From positions 43,404 through 107,403 of the forward strand of contig CAYTGO010000002.1 of NCBI GenBank assembly GCA_964437425.1: a stretch of DNA of 64,000 nucleotides, written 5' to 3'. A program made the position numbers and the translations under genes. The DNA comes from Scalindua sp964437425. Lineage in GTDB: Bacteria; Planctomycetota; Brocadiia; Brocadiales; Scalinduaceae. The notes beneath the pieces are model-generated. The model was not told where the DNA came from. It was given only the letters and a program-made list of their open reading frames with translations, and made no database searches. Below are positions 46,080 through 56,142 of this stretch, one piece after another. Every line of letters starts with the position of its first letter. Position 1 is the stretch's first letter.

Positions 46080-49000
46080 ATGAGTCAGATGGTAAAAGAT
46101 AATAAGAGTTTGTTTCAAGAAGCAGTTGAACTCCACCAGTCCGGAAATCTTGTTGATGCAGAAATTCTTTACACTGAAATAATTGAGGCTCAACCGGAAG
46201 ATATAAACACACTTTTTTTTCTTGGAACACTGAAACTTCAAAAAGCAGATCTTGAGACTGCTCGTCTACTGCTTGAAAAAGCAATTACACACAAACCTGA
46301 CCACGCGGCTGCCTATAACAATCTTGGAACGGTACTTAAAGAGCTGGGTATGCCTGGTGAGGCTGTTGAATGCCATAATAAGTCAATATCTCTTCAACCT
46401 GACTATGCTATGGCACATAGTAATTTAGGTAATCTACTTAAAGATCTTGGCCGTTTTGATGAAGCTGAAGCTAGTTGCAGACGCGCAATAACACTCAAAC
46501 CTGACTATGCAGATGCACACAACAACCTGGGCTCTACATTCCAGAAACAAGGCAGACATGAAGAAGCTATTATGAGTTATGGCAAGGCAATAAAATATGA
46601 TCCTGAAAGTATACACGCACATATAAACAGATCTTCTGCATTACTGCTGACAGAGAATTTTAAAGAGGGTTGGCCTGAATACGAGTGGAGATTGCGCACA
46701 AGAGATTGTGATTCTGGCAGCTTCCATCAAGCACCATGGGATGGCTCACCGCTGAAAGACAAAACTATTCTAGTACATACCGAACAAGGCTTCGGCGATA
46801 CTATTCAATTCGTACGCTACCTGCCAATGATCAAGAGGCAAGGAGCGCATGTAATATTTGAGTGTCAAATGCATCTCATTCGTCTGCTTGAGAACTGTGA
46901 CGGTATAGACGAAATAATTGAGAGAAGATCAAGATCAAAAGTAAATTTTGATACCCACATCCATCTTTTAAGTTTACCGGGTATATTCGAAACAGAAATG
47001 GATTCTATACCATCAAATATACCTTATATAAGAGTTGATCCTGTGGCTGCAGAACGGTGGAGGACAAAGCTTGCAGGTAATAGAGATTTCAAAATTGGTA
47101 TTGTCTGGGCAGGCAGCCCAACATATAAGGATTATTACCGGTCTTGTAGTCTTAACGATTTTGCTAATTTGGCTGAAATATCGGGCATCACTTTTTATAG
47201 TCTCCAAAAAGGACCGACAGCAAATGAAGCATCTAATCCTCCTGAAGGTATGGAAATTATCAACCTGGATAAAGAGTTGACAGATTTTTATGAGACTGCT
47301 GCCGTAATGAGTAACCTGGACTTGATCATCTCTACTGATACAGCAGTTGTCCATCTTGCAGGAGCCATTGGCAAACCTGTGTGGACGCTCCTACACACCT
47401 CTTCCGATTGGCGCTGGTTTCTTAATCGTGATGACTGTCCATGGTATCCAGCTCCCCACTCAAACGGGCTGGCCAAACGAACAGGTATGCGCTTATTCAG
47501 ACAATCCGGATTTAATGATTGGAAAGGAGTATTTGATCGAGTACGAGAAGAATTACTGCAAGAGATTAAGAATTGTAGAGTACAAAATATTCCTGAATCA
47601 GAGGCTCATAATACTGAATCCAATAGATTGTTACAAGAAGCTCTTAAGTTCCATCAGGCTGGAGATTTTTACTCTGCAATAATATTTTACAAAGAAATTA
47701 TTAATCAGAAACCTGATAATGCAATGGCACACTGCAATCTTGGCTCTGCTCTTCAGGCATCAGGTAGTTTTGAAGATGCATTAATATGTTATAGGAACTC
47801 AATAGCACTCAGACCTGACTATGTTGACGCACATTACAATCTTGGCAATACTCTCAGACAACTAGGGATGATCAATGAGGCTGTCGCAAGCTATAGACAA
47901 GCAGTTTCACTTAAACCTGACAGTTCTGAATTATATTGTAATCTGGGTGCAGCGCTTCAGCAATCAGGCAATCTTGATGAGGCAGCAGCATGCTATAAAC
48001 AGGCAATCGTACTTAATCGTGACTATGCAATGGCACATTGTAATCTTGGCTCTTTACTTCATGCGACAGGAGAACTTAACGATGCAGTAGCATGTTACAA
48101 TAGAGCGATAGAGGTTAAGCATGATTTTGCTTTGGCACATAACAACATCGGCACTGCTCTAAAAGATTTATGTAAGTTTGATGAAGCAGTTAAAAGTTAC
48201 AGAAAGGCCATATCCATCAAACCTGAATATGCGGAAGCACACAACAACCTTGGTACTGCACTCCTGGAGCAATGTGAATATGAAGAAGCAGTTAAATGTC
48301 ATAAGCACGCCATAACGCTTAATCCAGATTATGCTGATGCGTACAACAATCTTGGTACTGTACTTCATGTATTGTGTAAGCTGGATGAGGCCGTTACGCA
48401 CTACCGAAAGGCAATAGCCCTTAAGCCTGAGTTTGCTGAAGCACACAATAACCTTGGTACTGCACTGCAGGATTCAGGCAAAATTGAAGAGGCACTGGCA
48501 AGCTATAAGCAGGCAACTATACTTAAGCCGGACTTCTCTCTAGCCCACTTAAATAGATCATTTGGATTATTATTAACAGAGAACTTTGAAGAGGGATGGC
48601 AGGAACACAAATGGAGGCTGAATATAAAAGGCCGTTCTTCTACAACCCCAGAACAACTTCTGTGGGATGGAAAACCGCTGAATGGTAAAACAATATTGGT
48701 ACACTCAGAACAAGGCTTTGGTGATACTATACAATTTGCCAGATATCTACCCATGGTTAAGGCTCAGGGTGGCCGTGTGATGTTTAAGTGCCAGAAAAGC
48801 CTTTATCGCTTATTGAAAAACTGCAACGGAATCGACGAAATTGTAGAAGATACTTCCACAAGTACATTATCAGTACAACCTGATATTCACACTCATCTTT
48901 TAGATTTACCTGGAATATTTGATACCACACTAAATTCAATACCTTCACATATACCTTATATAATGCCTGATCCAATACTGGCAAAACAATGGGCGTCAAG

Positions 49001-49517
49001 ACTTAACGTTGACAAAAACTTAAAGATAGGCATCGTCTGGGCAGGAAATCCGCATCACGCAAGAGACCGCAGTCGTTCCTGCTCAATGTCTGATTATGCA
49101 AAACTAGCAGATATTCCCGGGTTATCCTTTTATAGCCTTCAAAGGGAAAACAATTCTGTCAAACCTCACAATTCTATAACTGGAATGAAAATTATTAATC
49201 TGGACAGTGAATTAAATGACTTTGCCGATACCGCAGCCCTGATTGCAAATATGGATCATATTATTTCTGTGGATACTGCAGTTGCACATTTGGCCGGGGC
49301 TATTGGCAAACCTGTGTGGGCTCTTTTGGCTTTCGCACCTGACTGGCGTTGGTTTCTCAAACGCAAGGATAGTCCATGGTACCCAAACATGCGTCTGTTC
49401 CGACAAACTCAACCGAGTGATTGGAGTGGAGTATTTGATCAGGTAAGAAGTGAATTGGTTGCTCAATATTCCAAAGAAATAAATCAAAGCAAAGAATCAG
49501 TAAAATTATCTTTATGA
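46080..49517 (+). CDS. Doubled TPR-GT9-TPR-GT9 glycosyltransferase
   Basis: 1145 residues built from two complete units. TPR block 1 about 8-180 and GT9-like domain 1 about 197-505 (LVHTEQGFGDTIQFVRYLP, STDTAVVHLAGAIGKPVW); TPR block 2 about 515-810 and GT9-like domain 2 about 839-1130 (LVHSEQGFGDTIQFARYLP, SVDTAVAHLAGAIGKPVW). Domain 1 carries an extra 12-residue loop (APHSNGLAKRTG) before MRLFRQ. The frame is unbroken, so this is a true fusion, perhaps of two adjacent paralogues. AAGGATC precedes the ATG. Could add two sugars in turn or act on two acceptors. Confidence 0.88.
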   Translation: MSQMVKDNKSLFQEAVELHQSGNLVDAEILYTEIIEAQPEDINTLFFLGTLKLQKADLETARLLLEKAITHKPDHAAAYNNLGTVLKELGMPGEAVECHNKSISLQPDYAMAHSNLGNLLKDLGRFDEAEASCRRAITLKPDYADAHNNLGSTFQKQGRHEEAIMSYGKAIKYDPESIHAHINRSSALLLTENFKEGWPEYEWRLRTRDCDSGSFHQAPWDGSPLKDKTILVHTEQGFGDTIQFVRYLPMIKRQGAHVIFECQMHLIRLLENCDGIDEIIERRSRSKVNFDTHIHLLSLPGIFETEMDSIPSNIPYIRVDPVAAERWRTKLAGNRDFKIGIVWAGSPTYKDYYRSCSLNDFANLAEISGITFYSLQKGPTANEASNPPEGMEIINLDKELTDFYETAAVMSNLDLIISTDTAVVHLAGAIGKPVWTLLHTSSDWRWFLNRDDCPWYPAPHSNGLAKRTGMRLFRQSGFNDWKGVFDRVREELLQEIKNCRVQNIPESEAHNTESNRLLQEALKFHQAGDFYSAIIFYKEIINQKPDNAMAHCNLGSALQASGSFEDALICYRNSIALRPDYVDAHYNLGNTLRQLGMINEAVASYRQAVSLKPDSSELYCNLGAALQQSGNLDEAAACYKQAIVLNRDYAMAHCNLGSLLHATGELNDAVACYNRAIEVKHDFALAHNNIGTALKDLCKFDEAVKSYRKAISIKPEYAEAHNNLGTALLEQCEYEEAVKCHKHAITLNPDYADAYNNLGTVLHVLCKLDEAVTHYRKAIALKPEFAEAHNNLGTALQDSGKIEEALASYKQATILKPDFSLAHLNRSFGLLLTENFEEGWQEHKWRLNIKGRSSTTPEQLLWDGKPLNGKTILVHSEQGFGDTIQFARYLPMVKAQGGRVMFKCQKSLYRLLKNCNGIDEIVEDTSTSTLSVQPDIHTHLLDLPGIFDTTLNSIPSHIPYIMPDPILAKQWASRLNVDKNLKIGIVWAGNPHHARDRSRSCSMSDYAKLADIPGLSFYSLQRENNSVKPHNSITGMKIINLDSELNDFADTAALIANMDHIISVDTAVAHLAGAIGKPVWALLAFAPDWRWFLKRKDSPWYPNMRLFRQTQPSDWSGVFDQVRSELVAQYSKEINQSKESVKLSL

Positions 49518-49533
49518 ACAGATACTATACATA

Positions 49534-50478
49534 ATGAATAACAACAGCAGAATTATATATGTCAACTACGACAGCACTGAACCTTCCGGAGGGGTAAAGG
49601 TGATCTATTCACATGTGTCACATTTAGTGAAAAATGGCTATCCTGCGTTTGTACTACATAATCAGAGTGGCTTTAAGCTTCCATGGCTGGAGAGTGACGT
49701 ACCAATACTTTATGCACAAGATAATCTCCAGCTTTCACCAAGTGATATAGTTGTTATTCCTGAAGATCACAAAGAAGCGCTTAACGCATTCAGAGATATT
49801 CAAGTTAGAAAAGTCGTACTTTGCCAGAACCATTACTATATTTTTAAAGGTTTACAGAATGGTAACTCCTGGCAGGATTATGATGTCTCAAATGTTTTTT
49901 GTATTTCTGATATTATCAGCGAATTCATCCGAAATATTTTTGGATATTCTGAAGTGCCGGTTGTTCACAATGCAGTTAACCTGGATATTTTTAAACCACG
50001 AAACAAAAAACTGCAAATCGCATATATGCCTAGAAAAACTCCTGGCGAGCTGGATTTTATCAGAAATCTTTTTATAAGACTCTACAAGCAGTATGACAAT
50101 ATTCCATGGATAAGTATTGACAAGGTTGATGAATCAAGGGTGGCAGAAATCATGGGTGAATCAGCAATTTACCTTTCCACCAGTATCTATGAAGGATTCG
50201 GACTTCCACCTATAGAAGCCATGGCAAGCGGTTGCCTGGTCGTTGGTTTTCACGGAGATGGTGGCAGAGAATATGCTTCAGATGGCAATGGATTCTGGTG
50301 CGAATGGAGCAATATTACTGAGTGCGCAAAAACACTTGGACGAGTAGTATCTTTAATCGAGAATGACGATGAGATTATCCAAAAAACAAGGACTCAGGCT
50401 TTGAAAAAGGCCGGTGAATATACATACGACAGGCAAGAAAACGATCTCTTAAAATTTTGGAGTAACGTGTACAAATGA
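49534..50478 (+). CDS. Glycosyltransferase, GT4 family
   Basis: 314 residues, GT-B fold. N-terminal SGGVKVIYSHVSHLVKNGY is the usual acceptor-side glycine loop; C-terminal YEGFGLPPIEAMASGCLVVG is the GT4 E-x7-E motif. No TPR and no membrane segment. It overlaps the next gene by four bases (ATGA), so the two glycosyltransferases are coupled. Confidence 0.9.
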   Translation: MNNNSRIIYVNYDSTEPSGGVKVIYSHVSHLVKNGYPAFVLHNQSGFKLPWLESDVPILYAQDNLQLSPSDIVVIPEDHKEALNAFRDIQVRKVVLCQNHYYIFKGLQNGNSWQDYDVSNVFCISDIISEFIRNIFGYSEVPVVHNAVNLDIFKPRNKKLQIAYMPRKTPGELDFIRNLFIRLYKQYDNIPWISIDKVDESRVAEIMGESAIYLSTSIYEGFGLPPIEAMASGCLVVGFHGDGGREYASDGNGFWCEWSNITECAKTLGRVVSLIENDDEIIQKTRTQALKKAGEYTYDRQENDLLKFWSNVYK

Positions 50479-52082
50479 ATAATACAGAAACCAATATTCC
50501 ACTGATAATTGCGCAAGTCGAACCGCCACAACATGAAGGTAGCGGTGACTACTTTTACCGAACACACGCTCCTGGAATTGCCATGGCACAGAGTGAAGGA
50601 GTGCGCGTTATCAATATAACAAACCAGCACCGCCGCAAAACAGAAATAATGATGAAAGCAGATGTTCTGATTCTGAAAAATATCTGTGACCCGGATATTC
50701 TGCCTCTGATCAGAGGCAGAAAAGAACAACAAAAACTTACAGTTTATGAGATAGCAGACGACCTCAATGCCTTACAGACCTGGAATCCTGTCTACTTCTT
50801 TTTCAAAAACAAACAGAATCTTGACCTGGGGTTCCGCCTGGCAAATAGCTGCAATGCCCTGCAGTTTTCGTCTACTGAACTGAAAAAACTTTATGGGTAT
50901 TTGAATAAGAACTGCACAGTCTTTCCTAATCAAATTCTTGATATTCCTCCAGAAAGACCATTGAAAAAGAGCAAAGATCTGGTAATTGGTTGGGGAGGAT
51001 CTCACGGCCATATGGAGGATATGGCAGAAATTGCACGCCCATTGATTAATTGGTTGATTACCAGGCCAGATGTAACTTTGCATCTGATGTGCTCTGAGCC
51101 AATCTGGAAACTTTTTGATGCTCTGCCACAAAACAAGAAAAAATGGACTCTGCCAGGATCCCTGGACGACTATAATAACTTTTTGAAAAGTATCGATATT
51201 GGAATTGCTCCTCTCAAGGACTATGCTTTTAATCGATCACGATCAGACGTAAAATTTCTTGAATATGCTATTTCAGGTGTAGTACCGGTAATGACTCATC
51301 TTACACCATACATTGAATCAGTTGAGGTTGGCAAAACAGGCATTCTTTATAAGAATACGGGAGAGTTGATAGTTAACTTGAACCTGCTGGCAAACGATCC
51401 AACATTAGTTCAAAATATAGCAAAAGATGCTAGACAATATGTACTGAGTGAACGCCTTCAATTACAACATGGACAAGACCGACTGGATTTTTACAAACAG
51501 CATCTGAAGCTCCCCCACAAACACAAAGATGAAATTTTAAAAAACATTGAATGGTTTGATGAGTTATCGAAACTGGAAGGAGCGTCAATTAACGAAGGCC
51601 ATCTACAATTAAAGGCAACACGATTTGAAAATCTTCTACATGACGGATTACTCGCGATGCAGATACACCGTGATATGAACCTGGCCTTCAAAATTTTCGA
51701 GGAGGCTGCAGCGCTTGAGCCGGAGAACTATCTAACCTTTATGTTTGCGGCATCCATAACGCCAGACCCAATTGCCTGTTTATGCAGAGCACTTAAGCAG
51801 GAACCACATTCAGTAAGGACGTGGATATTACTGGGAGAAGAGTACGAAAGAGCGGGAAAAATTAAGGACGCACTAGAGTGCTATGATTCTGCAATCAATG
51901 TATATTCGAATTACGAAATTCCGCACCTGAGGATCGGCAGCTTACTCAAAAAAATAGGGAGAGAACCTCAAGCTAACCAGTTTTTCAAGAAAGCAAAAAT
52001 AATAGCTGAAGACATTAACACCTTAAGCAATCCAAAACAAGAAACAGATCTTCACAATCTTTCAACGCAATCAGGAGGATAA
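50475..52082 (+). CDS. GT-B glycosyltransferase with C-terminal TPRs
   Basis: 535 residues. GT-B part about 1-345 with GWGGSHGHMEDM, IDIGIAPLKDYAFNRSRSDVKFLEYAISGVVPV, the latter in the donor-binding place. Residues about 390-525 hold three to four TPR-like repeats (YLTFMFAASITPDPIACLC, AGKIKDALECYDSAINV), so the TPR is at the C-terminus, the reverse of the sister proteins. Coupled to the GT4 gene before it; AGGAGGAT before the next gene lies inside its last codons. Confidence 0.85.
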   Translation: MNNTETNIPLIIAQVEPPQHEGSGDYFYRTHAPGIAMAQSEGVRVINITNQHRRKTEIMMKADVLILKNICDPDILPLIRGRKEQQKLTVYEIADDLNALQTWNPVYFFFKNKQNLDLGFRLANSCNALQFSSTELKKLYGYLNKNCTVFPNQILDIPPERPLKKSKDLVIGWGGSHGHMEDMAEIARPLINWLITRPDVTLHLMCSEPIWKLFDALPQNKKKWTLPGSLDDYNNFLKSIDIGIAPLKDYAFNRSRSDVKFLEYAISGVVPVMTHLTPYIESVEVGKTGILYKNTGELIVNLNLLANDPTLVQNIAKDARQYVLSERLQLQHGQDRLDFYKQHLKLPHKHKDEILKNIEWFDELSKLEGASINEGHLQLKATRFENLLHDGLLAMQIHRDMNLAFKIFEEAAALEPENYLTFMFAASITPDPIACLCRALKQEPHSVRTWILLGEEYERAGKIKDALECYDSAINVYSNYEIPHLRIGSLLKKIGREPQANQFFKKAKIIAEDINTLSNPKQETDLHNLSTQSGG

Positions 52083-52092
52083 TACTAGTAAG

Positions 52093-54045
52093 ATGAAAAC
52101 AGAGTCAAACAAGTTGATCCATGAGGCATACGAGCTACACCAGGCTGGCAAGCTCATTACTGCGGAAGGGATTTATAAAGAAGTGCTCAATGAAAAACCT
52201 GATAATATCGATGCGCTTTTTCTCCTGGGAGCACTTTATCTACAGCAAGGGAACTATAACACTGCTTGTTCGTATTTCATGAGAACACTTGCAATAAAAC
52301 CAGATCATTCAATGGCACATTGCAATCTTGGTACCGCTTTTCAGGAAGCCGGTCAGATTGATAAAGCAATTGAAAGTTACATGAAGTCAATATCACTAAA
52401 ACCAGACTATGCTGACGCACATTATAATCTAGGTAATGCGTTGACGGGACTGGGCCAACTAGACAGAGCCGTAAAAAGCTATGAGCAGGCAATACTTTAC
52501 AGACAAGATTATGTTGATGCATACTACAACCTTGGCAATGTACATAAAGAACAGTGCAAACTTAACAAAGCGTTGGATTGCTTCAAAAAGGCAGTTGCAC
52601 TCAAGCCGGACCACGCAATGGCACACTGCAATCTCGGCTCCGTACTTCAAGAACTTGGCTTGATAGATGAAGCAGTATCTAGTTATAAAATTGCAACTAC
52701 TCTTAACCCTGATTACTCAATGGCATACTGCAATCTTGGCACTGCATTTCAAGAACTTGGTAAAATAGATGAAGCAATAAAAGTATATAAACAAGTCCTT
52801 TCATTCAATCCTGACTTTGTGATGGCACATTGTAATCTAGGCTCTGCATTGCAGAAAAAGGGTTTGCTAAACGATGCAAAAAGAAGCTATGAAACGGCGA
52901 TTGCACTTAACCCTGACTACGCCATGGCATACTCTAATCTCGGTTCTATACATCAAGAGTTCTCTGATATCAGTAAAGCAACAGCGAATTATGACCGAGC
53001 AATAGTACTAAATCCGGATGAGCCTACAGCGCATAAAAACAGATCAACAATACTATTATTACAAGAAAATTTCACAGATGGCTGGCCGGAATATGAGTGG
53101 AGACTTCAAACAAAGACGCATAGTGTGAGAGACTTCGGAAAACCTAGATGGGATGGTTCTCCTCTCAATGGCAAATCCATACTGGTACACGCAGAACAGG
53201 GCTTTGGTGATACCATCCAATTTGTCAGATATCTACCCATGGTTAAAGCTCAGGGTGGTCACGTAATATTCGAATGCCACAATAACCTTTTACGTTTACT
53301 TAAAAACAGTAGTGGGTTTGACACTATTATAGAAAGGTCGTCTAATAACGTCCCTGAAGTTGAATTTGATTTCCATATACCCCTTTTGAGTCTACCGGGT
53401 TTATTTGGTACTAACCTTGACTCAATACCTTCAGATGTACCTTACGTTACGACAGATTCCAATCTTACGGAAAAATGGCAAACACGCCTGAATCAAGACC
53501 GTAATTTTAAGATCGGTATTGTCTGGGCAGGTAATCCGTCATTTAGTAACTACCATACTCGCTCCTGTTCACTATCTGATTTTGATGCTCTGGCAGAAAT
53601 TAACGGGCTATCTTTCTACAGTCTTCAAAAAGGAGCGGTTTCTACTGAAAGCATCGCTGCTTCCATGTTGAAGATTACTGACTTTAAAAGTGAGTTAAAT
53701 GATTTTGCCGATACAGCATCTGTGATAAGCAATCTGGATCTGATCATTTCTACTGATACTGCTGTTGTACATTTGGCAGGAGCTATCGGCAGACCGGTGT
53801 GGGCGCTACTACATTCAGCACCAGACTGGCGTTGGTGGCTCAAACGTACAGATAGCCCATGGTATCCAGGTATGCGTCTGTTTCGACAATCAAAATTAAA
53901 TGATTGGACGGTAGTGTTTAACCAGGTGAAAGAAGCGTTATTACAGGAAGTAGACAAATTGAATTTATTATCAGCAAAATCTACTGCACCTGAATCGGAA
54001 AGTATAATAAACAAACCTTTATTACATAATGTTGCTATGGGTTAA
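52093..54045 (+). CDS. TPR-GT9-like glycosyltransferase
   Basis: 650 residues: about nine TPRs (8-330), with the recurrent MAHCNLGSALQ and LKPDYADAHYNLG forms, then a GT9-like domain (about 335-625): ILVHAEQGFGDTIQFVRYLP at 357, KIGIVWAGNPSF, and STDTAVVHLAGAIGRPVW at about 552 followed by WRWWLKRTDSPWYPGMRLFRQ. Same layout as the units in the two preceding large proteins. Ribosome binding site AGGAGG 15 bases upstream. Predicted cytoplasmic. Confidence 0.9.
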   Translation: MKTESNKLIHEAYELHQAGKLITAEGIYKEVLNEKPDNIDALFLLGALYLQQGNYNTACSYFMRTLAIKPDHSMAHCNLGTAFQEAGQIDKAIESYMKSISLKPDYADAHYNLGNALTGLGQLDRAVKSYEQAILYRQDYVDAYYNLGNVHKEQCKLNKALDCFKKAVALKPDHAMAHCNLGSVLQELGLIDEAVSSYKIATTLNPDYSMAYCNLGTAFQELGKIDEAIKVYKQVLSFNPDFVMAHCNLGSALQKKGLLNDAKRSYETAIALNPDYAMAYSNLGSIHQEFSDISKATANYDRAIVLNPDEPTAHKNRSTILLLQENFTDGWPEYEWRLQTKTHSVRDFGKPRWDGSPLNGKSILVHAEQGFGDTIQFVRYLPMVKAQGGHVIFECHNNLLRLLKNSSGFDTIIERSSNNVPEVEFDFHIPLLSLPGLFGTNLDSIPSDVPYVTTDSNLTEKWQTRLNQDRNFKIGIVWAGNPSFSNYHTRSCSLSDFDALAEINGLSFYSLQKGAVSTESIAASMLKITDFKSELNDFADTASVISNLDLIISTDTAVVHLAGAIGRPVWALLHSAPDWRWWLKRTDSPWYPGMRLFRQSKLNDWTVVFNQVKEALLQEVDKLNLLSAKSTAPESESIINKPLLHNVAMG

Positions 54046-54048
54046 CTT

Positions 54049-56109
54049 ATGACCAAAGAGTTAAATATAAAGACAGAGTTACAAGAGGCACTCAGACTTC
54101 ACCAGGCAGCAAATCTGGATGCAGCTGCTATCCTTTATAACAAGATTCTTAAAATGCAGCCGCATAACATTGATGCGATCTCTCTTCTGGGTACACTCTA
54201 CCTGCAGACAGGGAATTTTGATGAATCGCGTGTATTACTTAAAAAATCGCTCACGCTCGATCCTGACAATCCAATAACACACAACAATCTCGGGTCTGCA
54301 CTTCAAACATCAGGTAAATTTAATGATGCTATAACAAGCTATAAACAGTCAATTGCACTCAACCCGAATTATGACGAAGCCTATTATAATCTAGGAAATG
54401 TTTATCAGGCTGTCAGTCAGCTTGAGGATGCTATAGCAAGCTACAGACAAGCAATTGCACTTAACCCAAATGATGCAGATACACATTGCAACCTTGCAAA
54501 CGTACTGAGAAAGATTAATAGACCGGAAGAAGCCGTGATACACTATCAGCAGGCTACCACACTCATGCCGCTTAATGCAGAACTGCACAACAATCTAGGT
54601 GCCGCACTTCAAGTACTTGACAAATTTGATGAAGCAATACAAAGCTGTCAGCAGGCCATTATACTCAATCCAGAATATGCGAATGCACACAATAACCTTG
54701 GCACCGCACTCAGGAAACAACATAAACTTGAAGATGCCATAGAATGCTTTAATAAAGCAATAGAGTTAAAACCGGATTATGCAGAGGCATTTTATAATCT
54801 TGGCTCTGCACTGCACACATCAGGTGCATTTGACGAGGCAGTTGATGCTTTTAATAAGGCAATATCTATTATGCCGGATTATGCAAAGGCACATTACAAT
54901 CTTGGCAATACACTAAAGGAACTGAATAAACTTGATGATGCAGTAGTATGTTATCAAAAGGCAATCTCACTCAAACCGGACTATGTAATGGCGCACAATA
55001 ACCTGGGTACAGTATTCCAGGAACAATGTAGGATCGATGAAGCTGCTGAGTGTTATAGTCGTGCTATAGAGATGAAGCCGGATTATGCTGAAGCACACCT
55101 CAATAAGGCTCTTACATGCTTATTAAATGGAAACCTTAAGAATGGCTGGGATGAATACGAATGGAGATTACAAACAAAAAATTATTCATTCAAGAAATTC
55201 AATCAACCAATGTGGGATGGCAAACCATTACATGGCAAGACTATCCTGATTCATACAGAACAGGGTTTTGGAGATACTATCCAATTTATAAGATATCTGC
55301 CAATGGTCCAGGAACAGGGAGGACGAGTAATATTTGAGTGTCTCCCGAATCTCATTAGGCTGCTTAAAGACGCCAACGGATTTGACAAAATTATAGAAAA
55401 GAATCCTTCCGGAAAACTGTCCGAAAAATATGACGTACATGTTCCGCTCTTAAGTTTACCGAGATTATTTGATACTACATTAGAGACAATACCGTCAGAT
55501 GTTCCTTATATTACTGCAGACCCGGACCTGATCGATCAATGGCGCCTACGTCTTAATAATGACCACAAATATAAAGTTGGAATTGTCTGGGCTGGTAATC
55601 CTGACCACACTAAAGATTATAGTCGGTCTTGTTCACTGTCTAAGTTTGCCATATTATCAAAAAGCTCTGAAGTATCTTTATACAGTCTCCAGAAAGGACC
55701 GGCTTCAGTTGAACCTGATAAAAAGCCTTATAATGAAAAAATTGTCAATCTTGGTAATGAGACAAATGACTTTACCGATACTGCTGCAATAATTGCCAAC
55801 CTTGACCTGGTTATTTCTGTAGACACGGTAGTTGCACATCTGGCAGGAGCAATTGGCAAACCAGTCTGGACACTGCTGCCTTTTGAACCAGACTGGCGTT
55901 GGTTATTGGATCGTGAAGATAGCCCATGGTATCCAGACATGCGTCTTTTTCGACAATCGCGATCAGATGATTGGACAGAAGTGTTCACACGCGTGAAACA
56001 GGCTCTTTCAGAAGAAGTTGATAATTTCGAATTTTGTTCGACTTCTAAGCGCAAAACAGGTAAACCGCAAATGGATGAAATATTAGTTGCGGACGAGATA
56101 AGAATATAG
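54049..56109 (+). CDS. TPR-GT9-like glycosyltransferase
   Basis: 686 residues: about ten TPRs (10-365), then a GT9-like domain (about 370-665) with ILIHTEQGFGDTIQFIRYLP at 394, VGIVWAGNPDHTKD and SVDTVVAHLAGAIGKPVW at about 589. Only three bases separate it from the preceding stop, and Shine-Dalgarno is weak, so it probably relies on coupling. Fifth GT9-like domain in this run of genes. Confidence 0.9.
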   Translation: MTKELNIKTELQEALRLHQAANLDAAAILYNKILKMQPHNIDAISLLGTLYLQTGNFDESRVLLKKSLTLDPDNPITHNNLGSALQTSGKFNDAITSYKQSIALNPNYDEAYYNLGNVYQAVSQLEDAIASYRQAIALNPNDADTHCNLANVLRKINRPEEAVIHYQQATTLMPLNAELHNNLGAALQVLDKFDEAIQSCQQAIILNPEYANAHNNLGTALRKQHKLEDAIECFNKAIELKPDYAEAFYNLGSALHTSGAFDEAVDAFNKAISIMPDYAKAHYNLGNTLKELNKLDDAVVCYQKAISLKPDYVMAHNNLGTVFQEQCRIDEAAECYSRAIEMKPDYAEAHLNKALTCLLNGNLKNGWDEYEWRLQTKNYSFKKFNQPMWDGKPLHGKTILIHTEQGFGDTIQFIRYLPMVQEQGGRVIFECLPNLIRLLKDANGFDKIIEKNPSGKLSEKYDVHVPLLSLPRLFDTTLETIPSDVPYITADPDLIDQWRLRLNNDHKYKVGIVWAGNPDHTKDYSRSCSLSKFAILSKSSEVSLYSLQKGPASVEPDKKPYNEKIVNLGNETNDFTDTAAIIANLDLVISVDTVVAHLAGAIGKPVWTLLPFEPDWRWLLDREDSPWYPDMRLFRQSRSDDWTEVFTRVKQALSEEVDNFEFCSTSKRKTGKPQMDEILVADEIRI

Positions 56110-56142
56110 AACCAATACTATACAATAAACAGATTTAATAAA

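Noticed and set aside
40911..54588. Many antisense frames with hydrophobic, Phe/Leu/Cys-rich sequence
   Set aside because: They are mirror images of TPR codons, recur with every TPR block, and lack start signals.
40000..56100. Regular roughly 102-base periodic repeats that could be taken for a CRISPR or satellite array
   Set aside because: The period equals 34 codons and the translation is continuous TPR; there are no identical repeats with unique spacers.
42840..56109. GT9-like domains as lipopolysaccharide heptosyltransferases
   Set aside because: All are fused to long TPR regions and none lies with other LPS core genes; protein acceptors fit better.
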